Shown here piece after piece: positions 9,696 through 20,898 of a stretch of 64,000 nucleotides of DNA. The position numbers and the translations under genes were made by a program. Within the stretch, counting starts at the first letter, position 1; every line of letters starts with the position of its first letter. The DNA comes from Proteus terrae subsp. cibarius (GTDB lineage Bacteria; Pseudomonadota; Gammaproteobacteria; Enterobacterales; Enterobacteriaceae), in assembly GCF_011045835.1 (NCBI RefSeq), contig NZ_CP047349.1, forward strand, positions 2,232,001-2,296,000, written 5' to 3'. The notes under the pieces were generated by a model, which saw only the letters and a list, made by a program, of their open reading frames with translations, ran no database searches and was not told the origin of the DNA.

Positions 9696-9783
9696 TATAC
9701 TCGCCTTACTTTAAGCCACCGCGTTGCTAACTGCGCTCACTCGAACGAGTCATCTAGCGGCACCTTAAAATATTTAGAGTATA
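9696..9783. repeat. Short internally deleted ERIC/IRU element
   Basis: An 88-base imperfect palindrome bounded by TATACTC and GAGTATA. Read on the minus strand, it opens TATACTCTAAATATTT, contains GTGAGCGCAG and ends GGCGAGTATA, which is the frame of the enterobacterial ERIC repeat (about 127 bp). The usual middle GTGAATCCCCAGGAGCTTAC block is missing and is replaced by a short segment with TCGTTCGA. It lies between upp and uraA and would be transcribed. Confidence 0.8.
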
Positions 9784-9800
9784 GAACAAATAAGTGGTCC

Positions 9801-9829
9801 AAAAAAAAGCCGACTATCAAAGTCGGCTT
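9801..9829 (-). terminator. Terminator after upp
   Basis: On the minus strand AAGCCGACT pairs with AGTCGGCTT, followed by eight T residues. It separates upp from uraA. Confidence 0.9.
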
Positions 9830-9834
9830 AATTA

Positions 9835-10461
9835 TTATTTTGTACCAAATATCTTATCACCAGCATCGCCAAGACCTGGAACGATGTACCCGTGCTCATT
9901 AAGATGACTATCAATAGATGCAGTATATAACTCCACATCTGGATGAGCTTCTTCTAATGCCTTAATACCTTCTGGAGCAGCAACCAGTACTAATACTTTA
10001 ATTGAAGTACAGCCCGCATTTTTTAATAAATCAATTGTGGCAATCATAGAGCCGCCTGTTGCTAACATAGGGTCAACAACAAGAGCCATACGCTCTTCAA
10101 TATTGGATGCTAATTTCTGGAAGTAAGGGACAGGTTTTAATGTTTCTTCATCGCGGTAAACGCCAACTACACTGATTCGGGCACTAGGAATATTTTCTAA
10201 TACTCCATCCATCATCCCGATACCTGCACGGAGGATAGGAACTACTGTGATTTTTTTTCCTTTAATCTGTTCTATCTCTACCGCACCACACCAACCTTCT
10301 ATTGTTACCGTCTCTGTTTCTAAATCGGCGGTAGCTTCATACGTCAGTAGACTGGAAACTTCTGAAGCCAGTTCACGAAAGCGTTTAGTGCTTATATCAT
10401 GATCTCGCATCAGCCCCAATTTATGTTGAATGAGTGGGTGTTTTACCTCAACGATCTTCAT
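9835..10461 (-). CDS. upp: Uracil phosphoribosyltransferase
   Basis: A 208-residue enzyme that converts uracil and PRPP to UMP in pyrimidine salvage. The PRPP-binding loop is [14 protein letters not shown], and the N-terminal [20 protein letters not shown] and C-terminal [18 protein letters not shown] are diagnostic. It is divergent from purM. On the minus strand a perfect -10 TATAAT lies at 10510-10505, giving a transcript with a short leader. Confidence 0.97.
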   Translation of the reverse strand: MKIVEVKHPLIQHKLGLMRDHDISTKRFRELASEVSSLLTYEATADLETETVTIEGWCGAVEIEQIKGKKITVVPILRAGIGMMDGVLENIPSARISVVGVYRDEETLKPVPYFQKLASNIEERMALVVDPMLATGGSMIATIDLLKNAGCTSIKVLVLVAAPEGIKALEEAHPDVELYTASIDSHLNEHGYIVPGLGDAGDKIFGTK

Positions 10462-10504
10462 AATTTCTCCTAATGTACGACGCAGCCTGACAAAAAAATC
10501 GCGA

Positions 10505-10510
10505 GATTAT
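10505..10510 (-). promoter_or_regulatory. Probable -10 element of upp
   Basis: A perfect TATAAT on the minus strand, about 45 bases before the upp start. No good -35 is visible at the standard distance. Confidence 0.5.
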
Positions 10511-10614
10511 ACCGCTTTTTTGCCAACATTCCATCGTTTTTCTATTGATATTGATCAAACGCACAGCTTTTAACCACACCAACATGAATAATTGTGACCT
10601 ATAAAGAAGATCCT

Positions 10615-10630
10615 CGCAAACGTTTGCTTT
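10615..10630. promoter_or_regulatory. PurR operator upstream of purMN
   Basis: CGCAAACGTTTGCTTT fits the palindromic PurR operator core (consensus ACGCAAACGTTTGCGT). It lies just upstream of a TAGAAT -10 candidate (10637-10642) for purM, so repression by PurR with hypoxanthine or guanine is expected. Confidence 0.85.
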
Positions 10631-10692
10631 GCCTGTTAGAATAGCGTCCGCACACATTTTTTCTTAACAGCAACTTGCCGTGAGGGCTCTAC

Positions 10693-11733
10693 GTGACTAA
10701 CAAATCCTCTCTCAGCTATAAAGATGCCGGTGTCGATATTGATGCAGGTAATGCTTTAGTCGATCGTATCAAAGGTGTAGTAAAAGAAACACGCCGTCCT
10801 GAAGTTATGGGGGGTTTAGGTGGTTTTGGCGCACTTTGTGCAATTCCCTCTAAATACCGCGAACCTATTTTAGTTTCAGGCACTGATGGCGTAGGAACCA
10901 AACTTCGCCTTGCGATGGATTTAAATCGCCATGATGACATCGGTATTGATTTAGTCGCAATGTGTGTCAACGATTTGATTGTTCAAGGTGCAGAACCTCT
11001 TTTCTTCCTTGACTACTATGCCACGGGAAAATTAGATGTCGATACCGCAGCACGCGTAGTAACAGGTATTGCAGAAGGTTGTAAACAATCTGGTTGTGCG
11101 CTAGTCGGTGGGGAAACTGCTGAAATGCCAGGAATGTACCACGGTAACGATTATGATATCGCAGGCTTTTGTGTCGGTGTGGTTGAAAAATCAGAAATTA
11201 TCGATGGTAGCAAAGTTAAAGCTGGCGATGCACTAATCGCTTTAGCATCAAGTGGTCCTCATTCTAATGGCTATTCATTAGTCAGAAAAATTCTTGAAGT
11301 CAGCAATACGCAAGCTGAGAGCACACCATTAGGCGATAAATCATTAGCGGATCACCTATTAGCCCCTACTCGTATTTATGTGAAGTCACTACTTTCATTA
11401 ATTGAAAGTGTGGACATCCACGCTGTCGCACATATTACTGGTGGCGGATTCTGGGAAAATATTCCTCGCGTATTACCTGAAAACACGCAAGCGCGTATAG
11501 AAAGTAAAAGTTGGGAATGGCCACTGGTTTTCAAATGGCTACAAGATGCCGGACAAGTCAGTACACATGAAATGTACCGCACCTTTAACTGCGGCGTTGG
11601 ATTGTTAATTGCTGTTAACCCAAATGACGTTGAAAAAACCTTAGCACATCTAGCTGAGTGTGGTGAAAACGCATGGTTAATTGGTGAAATTGCACCACAA
11701 GCTGCTGGTGAAGCACAAGTTATTATTAACTAA
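10693..11733 (+). CDS. purM: Phosphoribosylformylglycinamidine cyclo-ligase
   Basis: AIR synthetase, 346 residues, which closes the imidazole ring in de novo purine synthesis with ATP. The PurM-fold motifs [28 protein letters not shown] and [11 protein letters not shown] are present. Translation starts at GTG (10693) with GAGGG upstream, giving the family N-terminus [11 protein letters not shown]. It forms an operon with purN (13 bp gap), behind a PurR operator. Confidence 0.97.
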   Translation: MTNKSSLSYKDAGVDIDAGNALVDRIKGVVKETRRPEVMGGLGGFGALCAIPSKYREPILVSGTDGVGTKLRLAMDLNRHDDIGIDLVAMCVNDLIVQGAEPLFFLDYYATGKLDVDTAARVVTGIAEGCKQSGCALVGGETAEMPGMYHGNDYDIAGFCVGVVEKSEIIDGSKVKAGDALIALASSGPHSNGYSLVRKILEVSNTQAESTPLGDKSLADHLLAPTRIYVKSLLSLIESVDIHAVAHITGGGFWENIPRVLPENTQARIESKSWEWPLVFKWLQDAGQVSTHEMYRTFNCGVGLLIAVNPNDVEKTLAHLAECGENAWLIGEIAPQAAGEAQVIIN

Positions 11734-11746
11734 TGAAAGCATGTGA

Positions 11747-12376
11747 ATGAAAAATATTGTCGTCCTTATCTCAGGAAACGGCAGCAACCTACAGGCGGTT
11801 ATCGACGCCTGTAGGGCAAATAAAATCACAGGTAATGTGGTTGCTGTCTTAAGTAATAAAGCTGATGCATACGGTCTTGAACGAGCAAAACTGGCTAATA
11901 TTCCAGCTTATTTTGTTGATCCTACTCTATATAATGACAGAGCGGATTACGATAAAGCGTTAATTGAAAAAATCGATACTTATCAGCCCGATATTGTAGT
12001 TCTAGCAGGTTTCATGCGTATTTTATCACCTGATTTTGTCACTCACTATCAGCATAAACTATTAAATATCCATCCTTCTTTACTTCCTAAATATCCCGGA
12101 TTACACACTCATCGCCAAGTTTTAGCGAATAAAGACTCTTTTCATGGCGTTACTGTCCATTTTGTTACAGAAGAGCTTGATGGTGGTCCCATGATTATTC
12201 AGGCACGTATTCCTGTTTTGCCCGATGATACTGAACAATCATTACAAGCAAGAATACAAACTGAAGAGTATCGTATCTATCCATTAGCGATCAGTTGGCT
12301 AGCTGACGAGCGATTAAAAATGAAGAATAATCAAGCCTTTCTCGATGATATTGCGCTTTTCGACAACCTTGGTTAA
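11747..12376 (+). CDS. purN: Phosphoribosylglycinamide formyltransferase
   Basis: GAR transformylase, 209 residues, which transfers a formyl group from 10-formyl-tetrahydrofolate to GAR. The N-terminal SGNGSNLQA phosphate loop, the catalytic region NIHPSLLPKYPGLHTHRQ with Asn and His, and the later DGGPMI aspartate motif are visible. It is the second gene of purMN. Confidence 0.97.
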   Translation: MKNIVVLISGNGSNLQAVIDACRANKITGNVVAVLSNKADAYGLERAKLANIPAYFVDPTLYNDRADYDKALIEKIDTYQPDIVVLAGFMRILSPDFVTHYQHKLLNIHPSLLPKYPGLHTHRQVLANKDSFHGVTVHFVTEELDGGPMIIQARIPVLPDDTEQSLQARIQTEEYRIYPLAISWLADERLKMKNNQAFLDDIALFDNLG

Positions 12377-12392
12377 CTATTTCGTTTAAGAT

Positions 12393-12436
12393 AAAAAGTC
12401 ACATTGTGCTACACTGTAGCTCGCGTGACTTTTTTT
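12393..12436 (+). terminator. Terminator after purMN
   Basis: AAAAAGTCAC pairs with GTGACTTTTT. The loop holds a second small hairpin, GCTAC-ACT-GTAGC (12408-12420). A T run follows. Confidence 0.75.
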
Positions 12437-12482
12437 GTGTCACCCTTTTCTCTTTTTATTCAATGCATTAACCGAGGTGCTT

Positions 12483-13073
12483 ATGTCCGGTGGTAAGAAA
12501 GTTCCACCTATAAAATTACGTCCTCTCGAACGAGAAGATCTCTCTTTTGTCCATCAACTTGATAATAACGCCAGCGTTATGCGCTATTGGTTTGAAGAGC
12601 CTTATGAGGCTTTTATCGAGTTAAGCGACCTTTATGAAAAACATATTCACGACCAAAATGAACGCCGTTTTATTGCCGAAAGTGACGGCACTAAAATTGG
12701 GCTTGTCGAGTTAGTTGAAATTGATTATGTTCACCGTCGTGCTGAATTCCAAATCATCATCGCACCTGCACATCAAGGCCACGGCTATGCTGCACGAGCA
12801 GCAAAACTAGCAATGGATTATGCTTTTTCTGTACTTAATTTATACAAACTCTATTTGATCGTCGATAAAGAGAATGCTAAAGCGATTCATATTTATGAAA
12901 AGCTTGGCTTTAAAAAAGAAGGTGATTTAATAGATGAGTTTTTTGTTAACGGTGCCTACCGCTCTGCGATTAGAATGTGTACTTTCCAAGCGCCTTATTT
13001 TGAACAAAAAGCCAAAGAGGCGAAACCCGAAAATTTTGTTAAGCCGGGTGCAACCATTAAGCAACACGTCTGA
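12483..13073 (+). CDS. speG: Spermidine N1-acetyltransferase
   Basis: A 196-residue GNAT acetyltransferase that acetylates spermidine with acetyl-CoA. The sequence from [20 protein letters not shown] to the EEPYEAF segment is nearly that of E. coli SpeG, and the acetyl-CoA motif is [18 protein letters not shown]. Start 12483 has GAGGTG upstream; an in-frame TTG at 12435 lies in the preceding terminator and is rejected. It separates purN from ppk, which are neighbours in E. coli. Confidence 0.93.
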   Translation: MSGGKKVPPIKLRPLEREDLSFVHQLDNNASVMRYWFEEPYEAFIELSDLYEKHIHDQNERRFIAESDGTKIGLVELVEIDYVHRRAEFQIIIAPAHQGHGYAARAAKLAMDYAFSVLNLYKLYLIVDKENAKAIHIYEKLGFKKEGDLIDEFFVNGAYRSAIRMCTFQAPYFEQKAKEAKPENFVKPGATIKQHV

Positions 13074-13119
13074 TTTATTCAGACATTAAGTTTTAACTTT
13101 AACCCTTGTTGGAGTTCAG

Positions 13120-15201
13120 ATGTCCCAGGAACGACTCTATATTGATAAAGAGATCAGTTGGCTTGCGTTTAACGAACGTGTATTACAAGAAGCGGCTGAT
13201 AAACGAAACCCGTTAATTGAAAGAGTCAGGTTTCTGGGGATCTATTCAAATAATCTTGATGAGTTCTACAAGGTTCGTTTTGCCGATGTAAAACGCCGTA
13301 TTTTAATTAATGAAGAGCGTGGTTCACGCTCTGCATCAAGTCATGCTCGCCATCTTATAAAGAAAATTCAGTCAAAAGTGGCTAAAGCTGACCAAGAGTT
13401 TGACGCCTTATATAATGATTTGTTACTTGAAATGGCGCGAAATCAAATCTTTTTAATTAACGAACGTCAAATCTCACCGAATCAACAAATCTGGTTACGC
13501 CAATACTTCCGTCAAAATTTAAGAAAGCACATCACGCCTATTTTGATTAATCCTGAAACAGACTTAGTTGAGTTTCTTAAAGATGACTATACCTATTTAG
13601 CGGTTGAAATAGTGCAAGGGCAAATTATTCATTATGCCCTGCTAGAAATTCCATCAGATAAAGTACCTCGTTTTGTTATTCTGCCAACAGACCAAGGACG
13701 TAGTAAGAAAAAATCCATGATTTTATTGGATAATATTTTACGCTACTGTCTTGATGAGGTATTTAAAGGCTTTTTTGATTATGACTCATTAAGTGCTTAT
13801 TCCATGAAAATGACGCGAGATGCCGAGTACGATCTTGCGACAGAAATGGAATCAAGCTTACTTGAAATGATGTCATCGACATTAAAACAGCGCCTTACCG
13901 CTGAGCCTGTCCGTTTTGTTTATCAACGGGATATGCCTGATGAAATGGTGGCTCTACTGCGTAGTAAATTAGGTTTATCAAATAATGACTCCGTAATAGC
14001 GGGCGGTCGTTATCATAATTTCAAAGATTTTATTAACTTCCCAAATGAAGGGAGTAAATTTCTTTTAAATAAAGTGATCCCGCGCTTACGCCATGTTTGG
14101 TTTGACAATTTCCGTAATGGCTTTGATGCGATACGTGAGCGAGATGTCTTGCTCTATTATCCTTATCATACCTTTGAGCATGTGCTGGAATTGTTGCGCC
14201 AAGCCTCTTTTGACCCAAGTGTTATCTCAATAAAAATCAACATTTACCGTGTTGCTAAAGATTCTCGGATCATTGATTCGATGATCCACGCTGCGCATAA
14301 CGGTAAACGAGTCACAGTTGTCGTTGAGTTACAAGCACGTTTTGATGAAGCTGCAAATATCCACTGGGCCAAACGTCTGACAGAAGCGGGTGTACACGTT
14401 ATTTTCTCAGCCCCAGGCCTGAAAATTCACGCGAAATTATTTATCATTTCACGTTTAGAAAATGGTGAAATTATTCGCTATGCTCATATCGGTACCGGGA
14501 ACTTTAACGAAAAAACAGCGCGTCTTTATACTGACTATTCACTATTAACGGCGAATACCGAAATTACTAATGAAGTGCGTCGCGTCTTTAGTTTTATTGA
14601 AAACCCTTATCGCCCAGTGACTTTTGAACACTTAATGGTTTCACCACAAAACTCGCGTATTCTGTTAAATCAATTAATCACGAACGAAATTCACAGTGCC
14701 CAAGCCGGACATCCCGCGGGGATCACATTAAAAGTGAATAACTTAGTTGATGAAGAGCTCGTTAATCGCCTTTATGACGCGTCAGAAGCTGGCGTAAAAG
14801 TACGATTATTAGTACGCGGAATGTGTTCTTTAGTCCCTAATCAACCGGGATTTAGTGAGAATATTCAGGTAACCAGCATTGTTGACCGCTTTTTAGAACA
14901 CGATCGTGTTTATGTATTTACGAATAAAGGAGATGAAAAAATCTTTCTCTCTTCTGCGGATTGGATGACGCGAAATCTTGATTATCGTATTGAAGTTGCA
15001 GTGGCTTTGCTTGATCCTCAACTTAAACAGCGCGTTCTTGATATTCTGGATATTCAATTTAATGACACCGTAAAAGCACGCTATATCGATAAAGATTTAA
15101 CAAATAGCTATGTTCCTCGTGGAAATAAACGTAAGATCCGTTCCCAGCTTGCTGTCTATGAGTACATTAAATTGTTAGAACAACCAGATCCACGAGCGTA
15201 A
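13120..15201 (+). CDS. ppk: Polyphosphate kinase 1
   Basis: A 693-residue PPK1 that reversibly polymerises the gamma-phosphate of ATP into polyphosphate. The order is N domain, head domain, then two phospholipase D-like catalytic domains. The phosphorylated histidine lies in GLKIHAKLF at about residue 437, followed by [24 protein letters not shown] precedes the ATG. ppx starts 5 bp after the stop, so the synthetic and degradative enzymes form an operon. Confidence 0.97.
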   Translation: MSQERLYIDKEISWLAFNERVLQEAADKRNPLIERVRFLGIYSNNLDEFYKVRFADVKRRILINEERGSRSASSHARHLIKKIQSKVAKADQEFDALYNDLLLEMARNQIFLINERQISPNQQIWLRQYFRQNLRKHITPILINPETDLVEFLKDDYTYLAVEIVQGQIIHYALLEIPSDKVPRFVILPTDQGRSKKKSMILLDNILRYCLDEVFKGFFDYDSLSAYSMKMTRDAEYDLATEMESSLLEMMSSTLKQRLTAEPVRFVYQRDMPDEMVALLRSKLGLSNNDSVIAGGRYHNFKDFINFPNEGSKFLLNKVIPRLRHVWFDNFRNGFDAIRERDVLLYYPYHTFEHVLELLRQASFDPSVISIKINIYRVAKDSRIIDSMIHAAHNGKRVTVVVELQARFDEAANIHWAKRLTEAGVHVIFSAPGLKIHAKLFIISRLENGEIIRYAHIGTGNFNEKTARLYTDYSLLTANTEITNEVRRVFSFIENPYRPVTFEHLMVSPQNSRILLNQLITNEIHSAQAGHPAGITLKVNNLVDEELVNRLYDASEAGVKVRLLVRGMCSLVPNQPGFSENIQVTSIVDRFLEHDRVYVFTNKGDEKIFLSSADWMTRNLDYRIEVAVALLDPQLKQRVLDILDIQFNDTVKARYIDKDLTNSYVPRGNKRKIRSQLAVYEYIKLLEQPDPRA

Positions 15202-15205
15202 TTCT

Positions 15206-16738
15206 ATGCCTTTATCACAAGATGACTCTTCACCACGTCCTTTAGAAATTGCGGCTATTGACCTCGGTTCTAATAGTTTTCATATGATTATTGCGCGGGT
15301 GGTTAATGGCGCATTACAAGTATTAAGCCGTTTAAAACAGCGAGTTTATCTTGCTGATGGTCTTGATGATGATAACGAATTAAGCGAAGAAGCTATGTTA
15401 CGTGGGCTTTCAGCCCTTTCTCTTTTTGCTGAAAGGTTACAGGGCTTTCCTGCGGAAAATGTCACCGTCGTGGGAACGCATACTTTGCGTGTCGCCACTA
15501 ATGCAAAAGTCTTTCTTCAACGTGCCAAAGAAGTTATTCCTTATCCTATCGAAATTATTTCAGGACACGAAGAAGCCCGACTTATTTTCATGGGTGTTGA
15601 ACACACTCAATCTGAAAAAGGCCGAAAGCTCGTTATTGATATCGGTGGTGGCTCAACAGAATTGGTTATTGGTGAAAATTTTGAACCAATCTTAATCGAG
15701 AGCCAACGCATGGGTTGTGTCAGTTTTAGCCGTCAATTTTTCCCAGAACAGAAAATCAGCGAATCCGCTTTTCGTAAAGCTCGAGAAAAAGCAGCGCGTA
15801 AAATGGAAAAAATTGCATGGCAATACAAAATGACTGGCTGGGATGTGGCTTTAGGGGCTTCAGGAACAATTAAAGCGGCTCATGAGATCTTAGTTGAGTT
15901 TGGTGAAAAAGACGGTGTTATCACACCAGAACGCCTACTTATGCTCACTAAACAAGTCTTACGATTTAAAAAATTTAAAGATATCGCCCTTCCGGGATTA
16001 TCCGATGAACGTAAACATGTTTTTGTACCGGGTTTAGCGATTTTATGCGGCATCTTTGATTCTTTAGGATTAAAAGCCCTACAGCTATCTGATGGTGCAT
16101 TACGTGAAGGTGTGCTTTATGAAATGGAAGGCAGATTTCGCCATCAAGATATTCGCCAACGCACAGCAAAAAGCCTTGCAGAGCACTATAATATCGATAG
16201 AGAGCAAGCAAAACGTGTTCTTGAAACAATGCAATCTCTCTACGCTCAGTGGGCACAGCAAAATCCTAAATTGGTTCGTCCTGATTTAGAAGCCATTTTA
16301 ATCTGGGCTGTCATGTTACATGAAGTAGGATTAAGCATTAATTTAAGTGGTTTACATCGCCATTCTGCCTATATTCTTTCAAATACTGATTTACCCGGGT
16401 TTAATCAAGAGCAACAGCTGTTATTAACAACCCTAGTTCGATATCACCGAAAAGGGATCAAGCTAGATGAGTTGCCAAAATTTAATCTTTATAAAAAGAA
16501 ACAGTATTTTCCACTCGTACAAATACTAAGATTAGCAACTTTACTTAATAATCAGCGACAATCGACGACAAAACCCGCATCTTTGCGTTTAGTTACAGAT
16601 GAAAATCATTGGACGCTTTATTTTCCTAAAAAATATCTTTCTGATAACACATTGATGGAATTGGATTTAGAAAAAGAACAAGAGCATTGGCAATCAGTTC
16701 CGGGTTGGAAACTAGATATAAAAGAGGAATATGCTTAA
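15206..16738 (+). CDS. ppx: Exopolyphosphatase
   Basis: A 510-residue Ppx/GppA phosphatase of the ASKHA fold that removes phosphate from polyphosphate ends. Motifs [18 protein letters not shown] and [14 protein letters not shown] form the nucleotide-type phosphate loops. The C-terminal half contains an HD-like helical domain (MLHEVG and the LHRHSAYI segment). It is translationally close to ppk (4-base gap). Ppx rather than GppA is chosen from the linkage to ppk and the length near 513. Confidence 0.95.
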   Translation: MPLSQDDSSPRPLEIAAIDLGSNSFHMIIARVVNGALQVLSRLKQRVYLADGLDDDNELSEEAMLRGLSALSLFAERLQGFPAENVTVVGTHTLRVATNAKVFLQRAKEVIPYPIEIISGHEEARLIFMGVEHTQSEKGRKLVIDIGGGSTELVIGENFEPILIESQRMGCVSFSRQFFPEQKISESAFRKAREKAARKMEKIAWQYKMTGWDVALGASGTIKAAHEILVEFGEKDGVITPERLLMLTKQVLRFKKFKDIALPGLSDERKHVFVPGLAILCGIFDSLGLKALQLSDGALREGVLYEMEGRFRHQDIRQRTAKSLAEHYNIDREQAKRVLETMQSLYAQWAQQNPKLVRPDLEAILIWAVMLHEVGLSINLSGLHRHSAYILSNTDLPGFNQEQQLLLTTLVRYHRKGIKLDELPKFNLYKKKQYFPLVQILRLATLLNNQRQSTTKPASLRLVTDENHWTLYFPKKYLSDNTLMELDLEKEQEHWQSVPGWKLDIKEEYA

Positions 16739-16756
16739 CAATATGATATTATGCAG

Positions 16757-16784
16757 AAAAAGACGCTAGTCAATGCGTCTTTTG
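16757..16784 (+). terminator. Terminator after ppk-ppx
   Basis: AAAAGACGC pairs with GCGTCTTTT around an eight-base loop. Confidence 0.75.
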
Positions 16785-16970
16785 TTGCATCTATCATATA
16801 ACAATCATCACATAACAACATAGGTTTGATTTGTGACCATAATATGAACATCACCAACGCTATATTGTTCAAGATTCATATTTTTTATACGAAGAAGACC
16901 GATAATCATCCTAAAATGGAATAATTAGTGTCAATGGTTATCTCCCTCGTAAGAATTAAAAAGGAATAAC

Positions 16971-18434
16971 ATGTCTCAAACAGCTATCAACAATGATACT
17001 GCGGCTGCCATCAATCCGTATTCACAAAAAGTGGCACACCTGCGTCAGCAAATTTTGAGCATCTTTCTCGAAGATGAGCATTTTGTTGAAACCGTTTTAG
17101 GTGAAGCAAGTGAAAATGATAGGCTGAGCCACCATGAACTTCATGAAAAAATCACCACTGTTAGAGAATTACTACAAGATCTACACGCGGCAGATATTGC
17201 AGATATTCTTGAAGCCCTTCCCTATGACGAACGTCTAGCCCTGTGGCACTTGGTTGATAATAATGAACGTGGTGCTGTTTTAGTCGAAGCTTCTGTCGCC
17301 GTTTGGGACAGCTTAATTAAAGATATGACTGATCGTGAATTATTACGATCGGTCGCCACATTACATGTGGATGAGCAAGCATATATCGCAGAGCACTTAC
17401 CTCGCGATACAATGCGTCGCCTTCTTACCTATTTAGAACCAAGCCTGCGTAATAGAATAAGAGAAGTTCTTCAATATCCAAAAGACAGTGTCGGTCAGAT
17501 GATGGATTTTGAGTTCGTCACTGTGCGAGGCAATGTCACGTTAAAAACGGTACAACGCTATCTACGCCAACGAGGCTCTATTCCTGAAGCAACGGATAAA
17601 ATTTTCGTTATTGATAATAAAAACCATCTGTTGGGCGAGCTTCCATTAACCACCGTTTTAACTCAATCTCCTGATAAGCTTGTCTCAGATGTAATGAAAA
17701 CAGACACTGTTAGCTTTATGCCTGAAGAGAAAGGTGAAGATGCAGCAGGCGCGTTCGAACGTTATGACTTAATTTCAGCAGCTGTTGTCGATACTAATGG
17801 TCTTCTAATGGGGCGATTAACCGTTGAAGATATCGTTGATAACATGCATGAAGAGAGTGATACCAATATTCGTCGTATGGGTGGTTTGAGCCCAGAAGAA
17901 GACGTCTTTGCACCCGTCGGACAAGCTGTTAAAACGCGTTGGACTTGGCTCGCTATCAACTTATGTACGGCTTTCGTTGCCTCTCGTGTTATCGGTGTCT
18001 TTGAAGATACCATTTCCCAATTAGTTGCTCTTGCCACATTGATGCCGATTGTTGCGGGTATTGGGGGAAATACAGGTAATCAGACTATCACAATGATTGT
18101 TCGCGCATTAGCGCTACACCAAATTCAAACCGGAAGCTTTTCCTTCTTAATTTTAAGAGAGCTTGGCGTTGCCCTTATTAACGGCGTTGTTTGGGGAGGA
18201 ATAATGGGAATTGTCACCTTCCTCCTCTATGGTGACCTTGCTATGGGCGCGGTAATGACAATGGCGATGGTATTAAACCTCTTAATGGCTGCCATGATGG
18301 GTGTATTGATCCCGATGATCATGATTAAATTAGGTAAAGATCCAGCCATTGGTTCAAGCGTTATGATAACCGCAATTACAGATACAGGTGGTTTCTTTAT
18401 CTTCTTAGGTTTAGCAACTATCTTCTTAGTCTAA
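16971..18434 (+). CDS. mgtE: Magnesium transporter MgtE
   Basis: A 487-residue MgtE-type Mg2+ channel. The order is N-terminal helical domain (about 40-150), a CBS pair (about 160-285), and five membrane segments at the C-terminus including the pore-lining PIVAGIGGNTGNQ sequence. MgtE is absent from E. coli K-12 but common in Morganellaceae. AAAAAGGAAT precedes the ATG. The 230-base leader shows no recognisable Mg riboswitch. Confidence 0.93.
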   Translation: MSQTAINNDTAAAINPYSQKVAHLRQQILSIFLEDEHFVETVLGEASENDRLSHHELHEKITTVRELLQDLHAADIADILEALPYDERLALWHLVDNNERGAVLVEASVAVWDSLIKDMTDRELLRSVATLHVDEQAYIAEHLPRDTMRRLLTYLEPSLRNRIREVLQYPKDSVGQMMDFEFVTVRGNVTLKTVQRYLRQRGSIPEATDKIFVIDNKNHLLGELPLTTVLTQSPDKLVSDVMKTDTVSFMPEEKGEDAAGAFERYDLISAAVVDTNGLLMGRLTVEDIVDNMHEESDTNIRRMGGLSPEEDVFAPVGQAVKTRWTWLAINLCTAFVASRVIGVFEDTISQLVALATLMPIVAGIGGNTGNQTITMIVRALALHQIQTGSFSFLILRELGVALINGVVWGGIMGIVTFLLYGDLAMGAVMTMAMVLNLLMAAMMGVLIPMIMIKLGKDPAIGSSVMITAITDTGGFFIFLGLATIFLV

Positions 18435-18453
18435 GAAAAGCCTCAATAACACT

Positions 18454-18488
18454 AACGCCACTGCTAATAAAATACAGTGGCGTTTTTT
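18454..18488 (+). terminator. Terminator after mgtE
   Basis: AACGCCACTG pairs with CAGTGGCGTT, followed by a T run. Confidence 0.92.
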
Positions 18489-18502
18489 ATATCGATAAAT
18501 AA

Positions 18503-18724
18503 TTAAGCTGTTGTTGAGAGGTAATAATAGACAAGCAATAATGCGATAATCGATGAAGTAATAAAAGTCTTTTTAACAGAGGTACTTAGTAAATAGCTGT
18601 CATTTTGATTGGTGTTATTAAGCATGGTTTTTAATACTAAACCACCACCTAATGCGACGATAGAAAGTGATACAAACAGAACAATTGCAGCTAAGAGAAC
18701 AGCACTCATTGAGATAGAGACCAT
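18503..18724 (-). CDS. Small membrane protein of unknown function
   Basis: A 73-residue protein with two predicted membrane helices, about residues 8-32 and 53-70, joined by a polar NNTNQNDS loop. I do not recognise the family. It is probably real, because a strong SD GGAGGA lies six bases before the ATG, the helices are well formed, and the gene faces the mgtE terminator. A second ATG at codon 6 is possible. The location beside mgtE does not by itself imply a role in Mg2+ transport. Confidence 0.65.
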   Translation of the reverse strand: MVSISMSAVLLAAIVLFVSLSIVALGGGLVLKTMLNNTNQNDSYLLSTSVKKTFITSSIIALLLVYYYLSTTA

Positions 18725-19495
18725 AAATCCTCCGACATATCAATTGACTTCTTGATGTAATTATAACCAAGAATAGTTTTTTTGATGCCTCTTTTTGTTT
18801 TTATTTTTTAATCTAACAACAAAACAAAGAAAAACCACATCATGCATAAAAATACAAAAATAAAGTTAGTATTGTAAATTTTATTGAATTTAAATTTCAA
18901 CAAATAACAGAATAATAAAACTCAATGCCAATAATTTTCAATTTAACATACAGTAGAATATTCTAATAATTCATTTTCTATCAGATCATATCTTTCATTA
19001 TTAATACTGTTAGCTTTCTTAATTATCTAATAATAACTTTATTTCTGGAAAATAATAAATTAACGTATCTCTTAATTTATTATTTTTATGGCTGTTAAAA
19101 TTAGAATAAATATATTCAGCATTAAACATTTTTTATTTAAAAATACAGAATTCTTACTTATTTGTAAGCCACATAATAATTTTACTTTATATTGATAAAC
19201 ATTGAAATGTTGATATTTGAATCCCCCAAATAGCAGAATTAAAAACAAAGACAACAAAGAACCTTAATTAAATAGTGTATCATGTTGTTTTAATTTCATC
19301 TATTTACATTATTAAGAGCTTCCTGTTATAACTTAAACCATCATCACAACATTATTCTTTCTCGCATAAATAGCCTTTAAATAACCTTTTGCTGTTATTT
19401 ATTATCACCCTATTTTATTCGCTAATTTAAAAAGAATTTAATTGTGAACTTATTACTTATTATTTTTATCACGATGATTATTATAGGTTGTTATT
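18725..19495. other. Long AT-rich intergenic region
   Basis: About 770 bases of extremely AT-rich DNA between the small membrane gene and the MHS transporter. The only open frame (19072-19257, minus) is low-complexity and has no ribosome binding site. No tRNA, sRNA terminator or repeat is evident. It may be an H-NS-bound regulatory region for the transporter. Confidence 0.4.
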
Positions 19496-20869
19496 ATGAC
19501 ATCACAATCACACTCCACTCAGCCGTTGAGTCAACCTACGGCAAGGCCATTGAACCGCAGCGACTATAAAACGTTGGGTTTATCCTCACTAGGGGGAACT
19601 TTGGAGTTCTATGATTTCGTGATCTTCGTGTTCTTTACGAAAACATTGAGCCACTTGTTCTTTCCTGGTGATAACGCCTTTATTGCACAAATGCAGACAT
19701 TAGGTATTTTTGCAGCCGGTTATCTTGCTCGTCCTTTGGGTGGCATTATTATGGCACACTACGGAGATATTATTGGCCGTAAACGTATGTTTACCCTAAG
19801 TATCTTCTTAATGGCAGTACCAACATTAGTTATTGGTTTATTACCAACTTATGCCAGTATTGGTGTTGCTGCACCATTATTGTTGTTATTAATGCGTATT
19901 ATGCAAGGTGCGGCTATTGGTGGTGAAATGCCAGGTGCTTGGGTATTTATCGCAGAGCACACACCAAAACAACGTTATGGCTTAGGCGTAGGAACGTTAA
20001 CCTCTGGTATTACAGGTGGCATTTTATTAGGTTCCATCGTGGCGATTATCGTTCAACGTAGCTATACCGGCCAAGAAGTTAATGATTTTGCATGGCGTAT
20101 TCCCTTTATTTTAGGGGGCATATTTGGCTTAATTTCTGTTTACTTACGTCGTTTTTTACAAGAAACCCCTATCTTTAAAGAGATGGCGGCAAAAAAAGCG
20201 TTAGCACAAGAAATGCCTGTGGTTTCTGTCATTAAAAATCACAAACAAGCATGCTTAATTACAGCTGCGTTAACATGGTCTTTATCAACAGCTATCGTTG
20301 TCACCATTTTAATGACACCCGGCGTGATTGTTGAAGGGATCTATAAAATTGATAGAACAACGTCATTAGAAGCAAACTGTGTTGCAACATTAACTTTAAC
20401 CTTAGGTTGCATATTCTGGGGTTGGATTGGTGACAAATTAGGAACACGCGCATCAATGACATTATCATGGGGTGGTTTGATTGTTACCGCGTTCCATTTC
20501 TATGGCAGTTTAGATCCAGCAATGTCAGGTTTTCAGCTAGCATTTAATTATGGTTTGATGGGCTTTTTTGTAGGCGCGATTGCAACTACACCTATTGTTA
20601 GCACAAGAGCATTTCCACCATCAATTCGTTTTTCTGGTTTGTCTTTTGCTTACAATATGGCTTATGCCTTATTCGGTGGATTAACACCGATGTTGACAGG
20701 AATATGGTTAGAAAAAACTGCAATGGCGGGTGCCTATTATGTCGCTGCCGTATCATTATTAGCTATTGCAGTCGCTTTCTTACCTTTAGCGTATAAAGGC
20801 TGGGCTGCAGCAAAACCCACAACAAGAGAGAAAGATGTTGCATTGCAGATTGATAAAGTAATTAGTTAA
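19496..20869 (+). CDS. MFS transporter, metabolite:H+ symporter (MHS) type
   Basis: A 457-residue 12-helix major-facilitator protein of the MHS family (related to ShiA, ProP, KgtP and YhjE). Motifs are GGTLEFYDFVIF in helix 1, the RPLGGIIMAHYGDIIGRKRMF loop and RIMQGAAIGGEMPG. It probably imports an organic acid or zwitterion with protons, but the substrate cannot be inferred. It stands alone, with a terminator directly downstream and an AT-rich region upstream. Confidence 0.85.
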   Translation: MTSQSHSTQPLSQPTARPLNRSDYKTLGLSSLGGTLEFYDFVIFVFFTKTLSHLFFPGDNAFIAQMQTLGIFAAGYLARPLGGIIMAHYGDIIGRKRMFTLSIFLMAVPTLVIGLLPTYASIGVAAPLLLLLMRIMQGAAIGGEMPGAWVFIAEHTPKQRYGLGVGTLTSGITGGILLGSIVAIIVQRSYTGQEVNDFAWRIPFILGGIFGLISVYLRRFLQETPIFKEMAAKKALAQEMPVVSVIKNHKQACLITAALTWSLSTAIVVTILMTPGVIVEGIYKIDRTTSLEANCVATLTLTLGCIFWGWIGDKLGTRASMTLSWGGLIVTAFHFYGSLDPAMSGFQLAFNYGLMGFFVGAIATTPIVSTRAFPPSIRFSGLSFAYNMAYALFGGLTPMLTGIWLEKTAMAGAYYVAAVSLLAIAVAFLPLAYKGWAAAKPTTREKDVALQIDKVIS

Positions 20870-20898
20870 ACCTTTATCAATATAAGTATCCCTTTATA

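Noticed and set aside
19072..19257. A 61-codon minus-strand frame in the AT-rich gap
   Set aside because: Composition is Ile/Leu/Asn/Lys only, as expected from random AT-rich DNA, and there is no SD.
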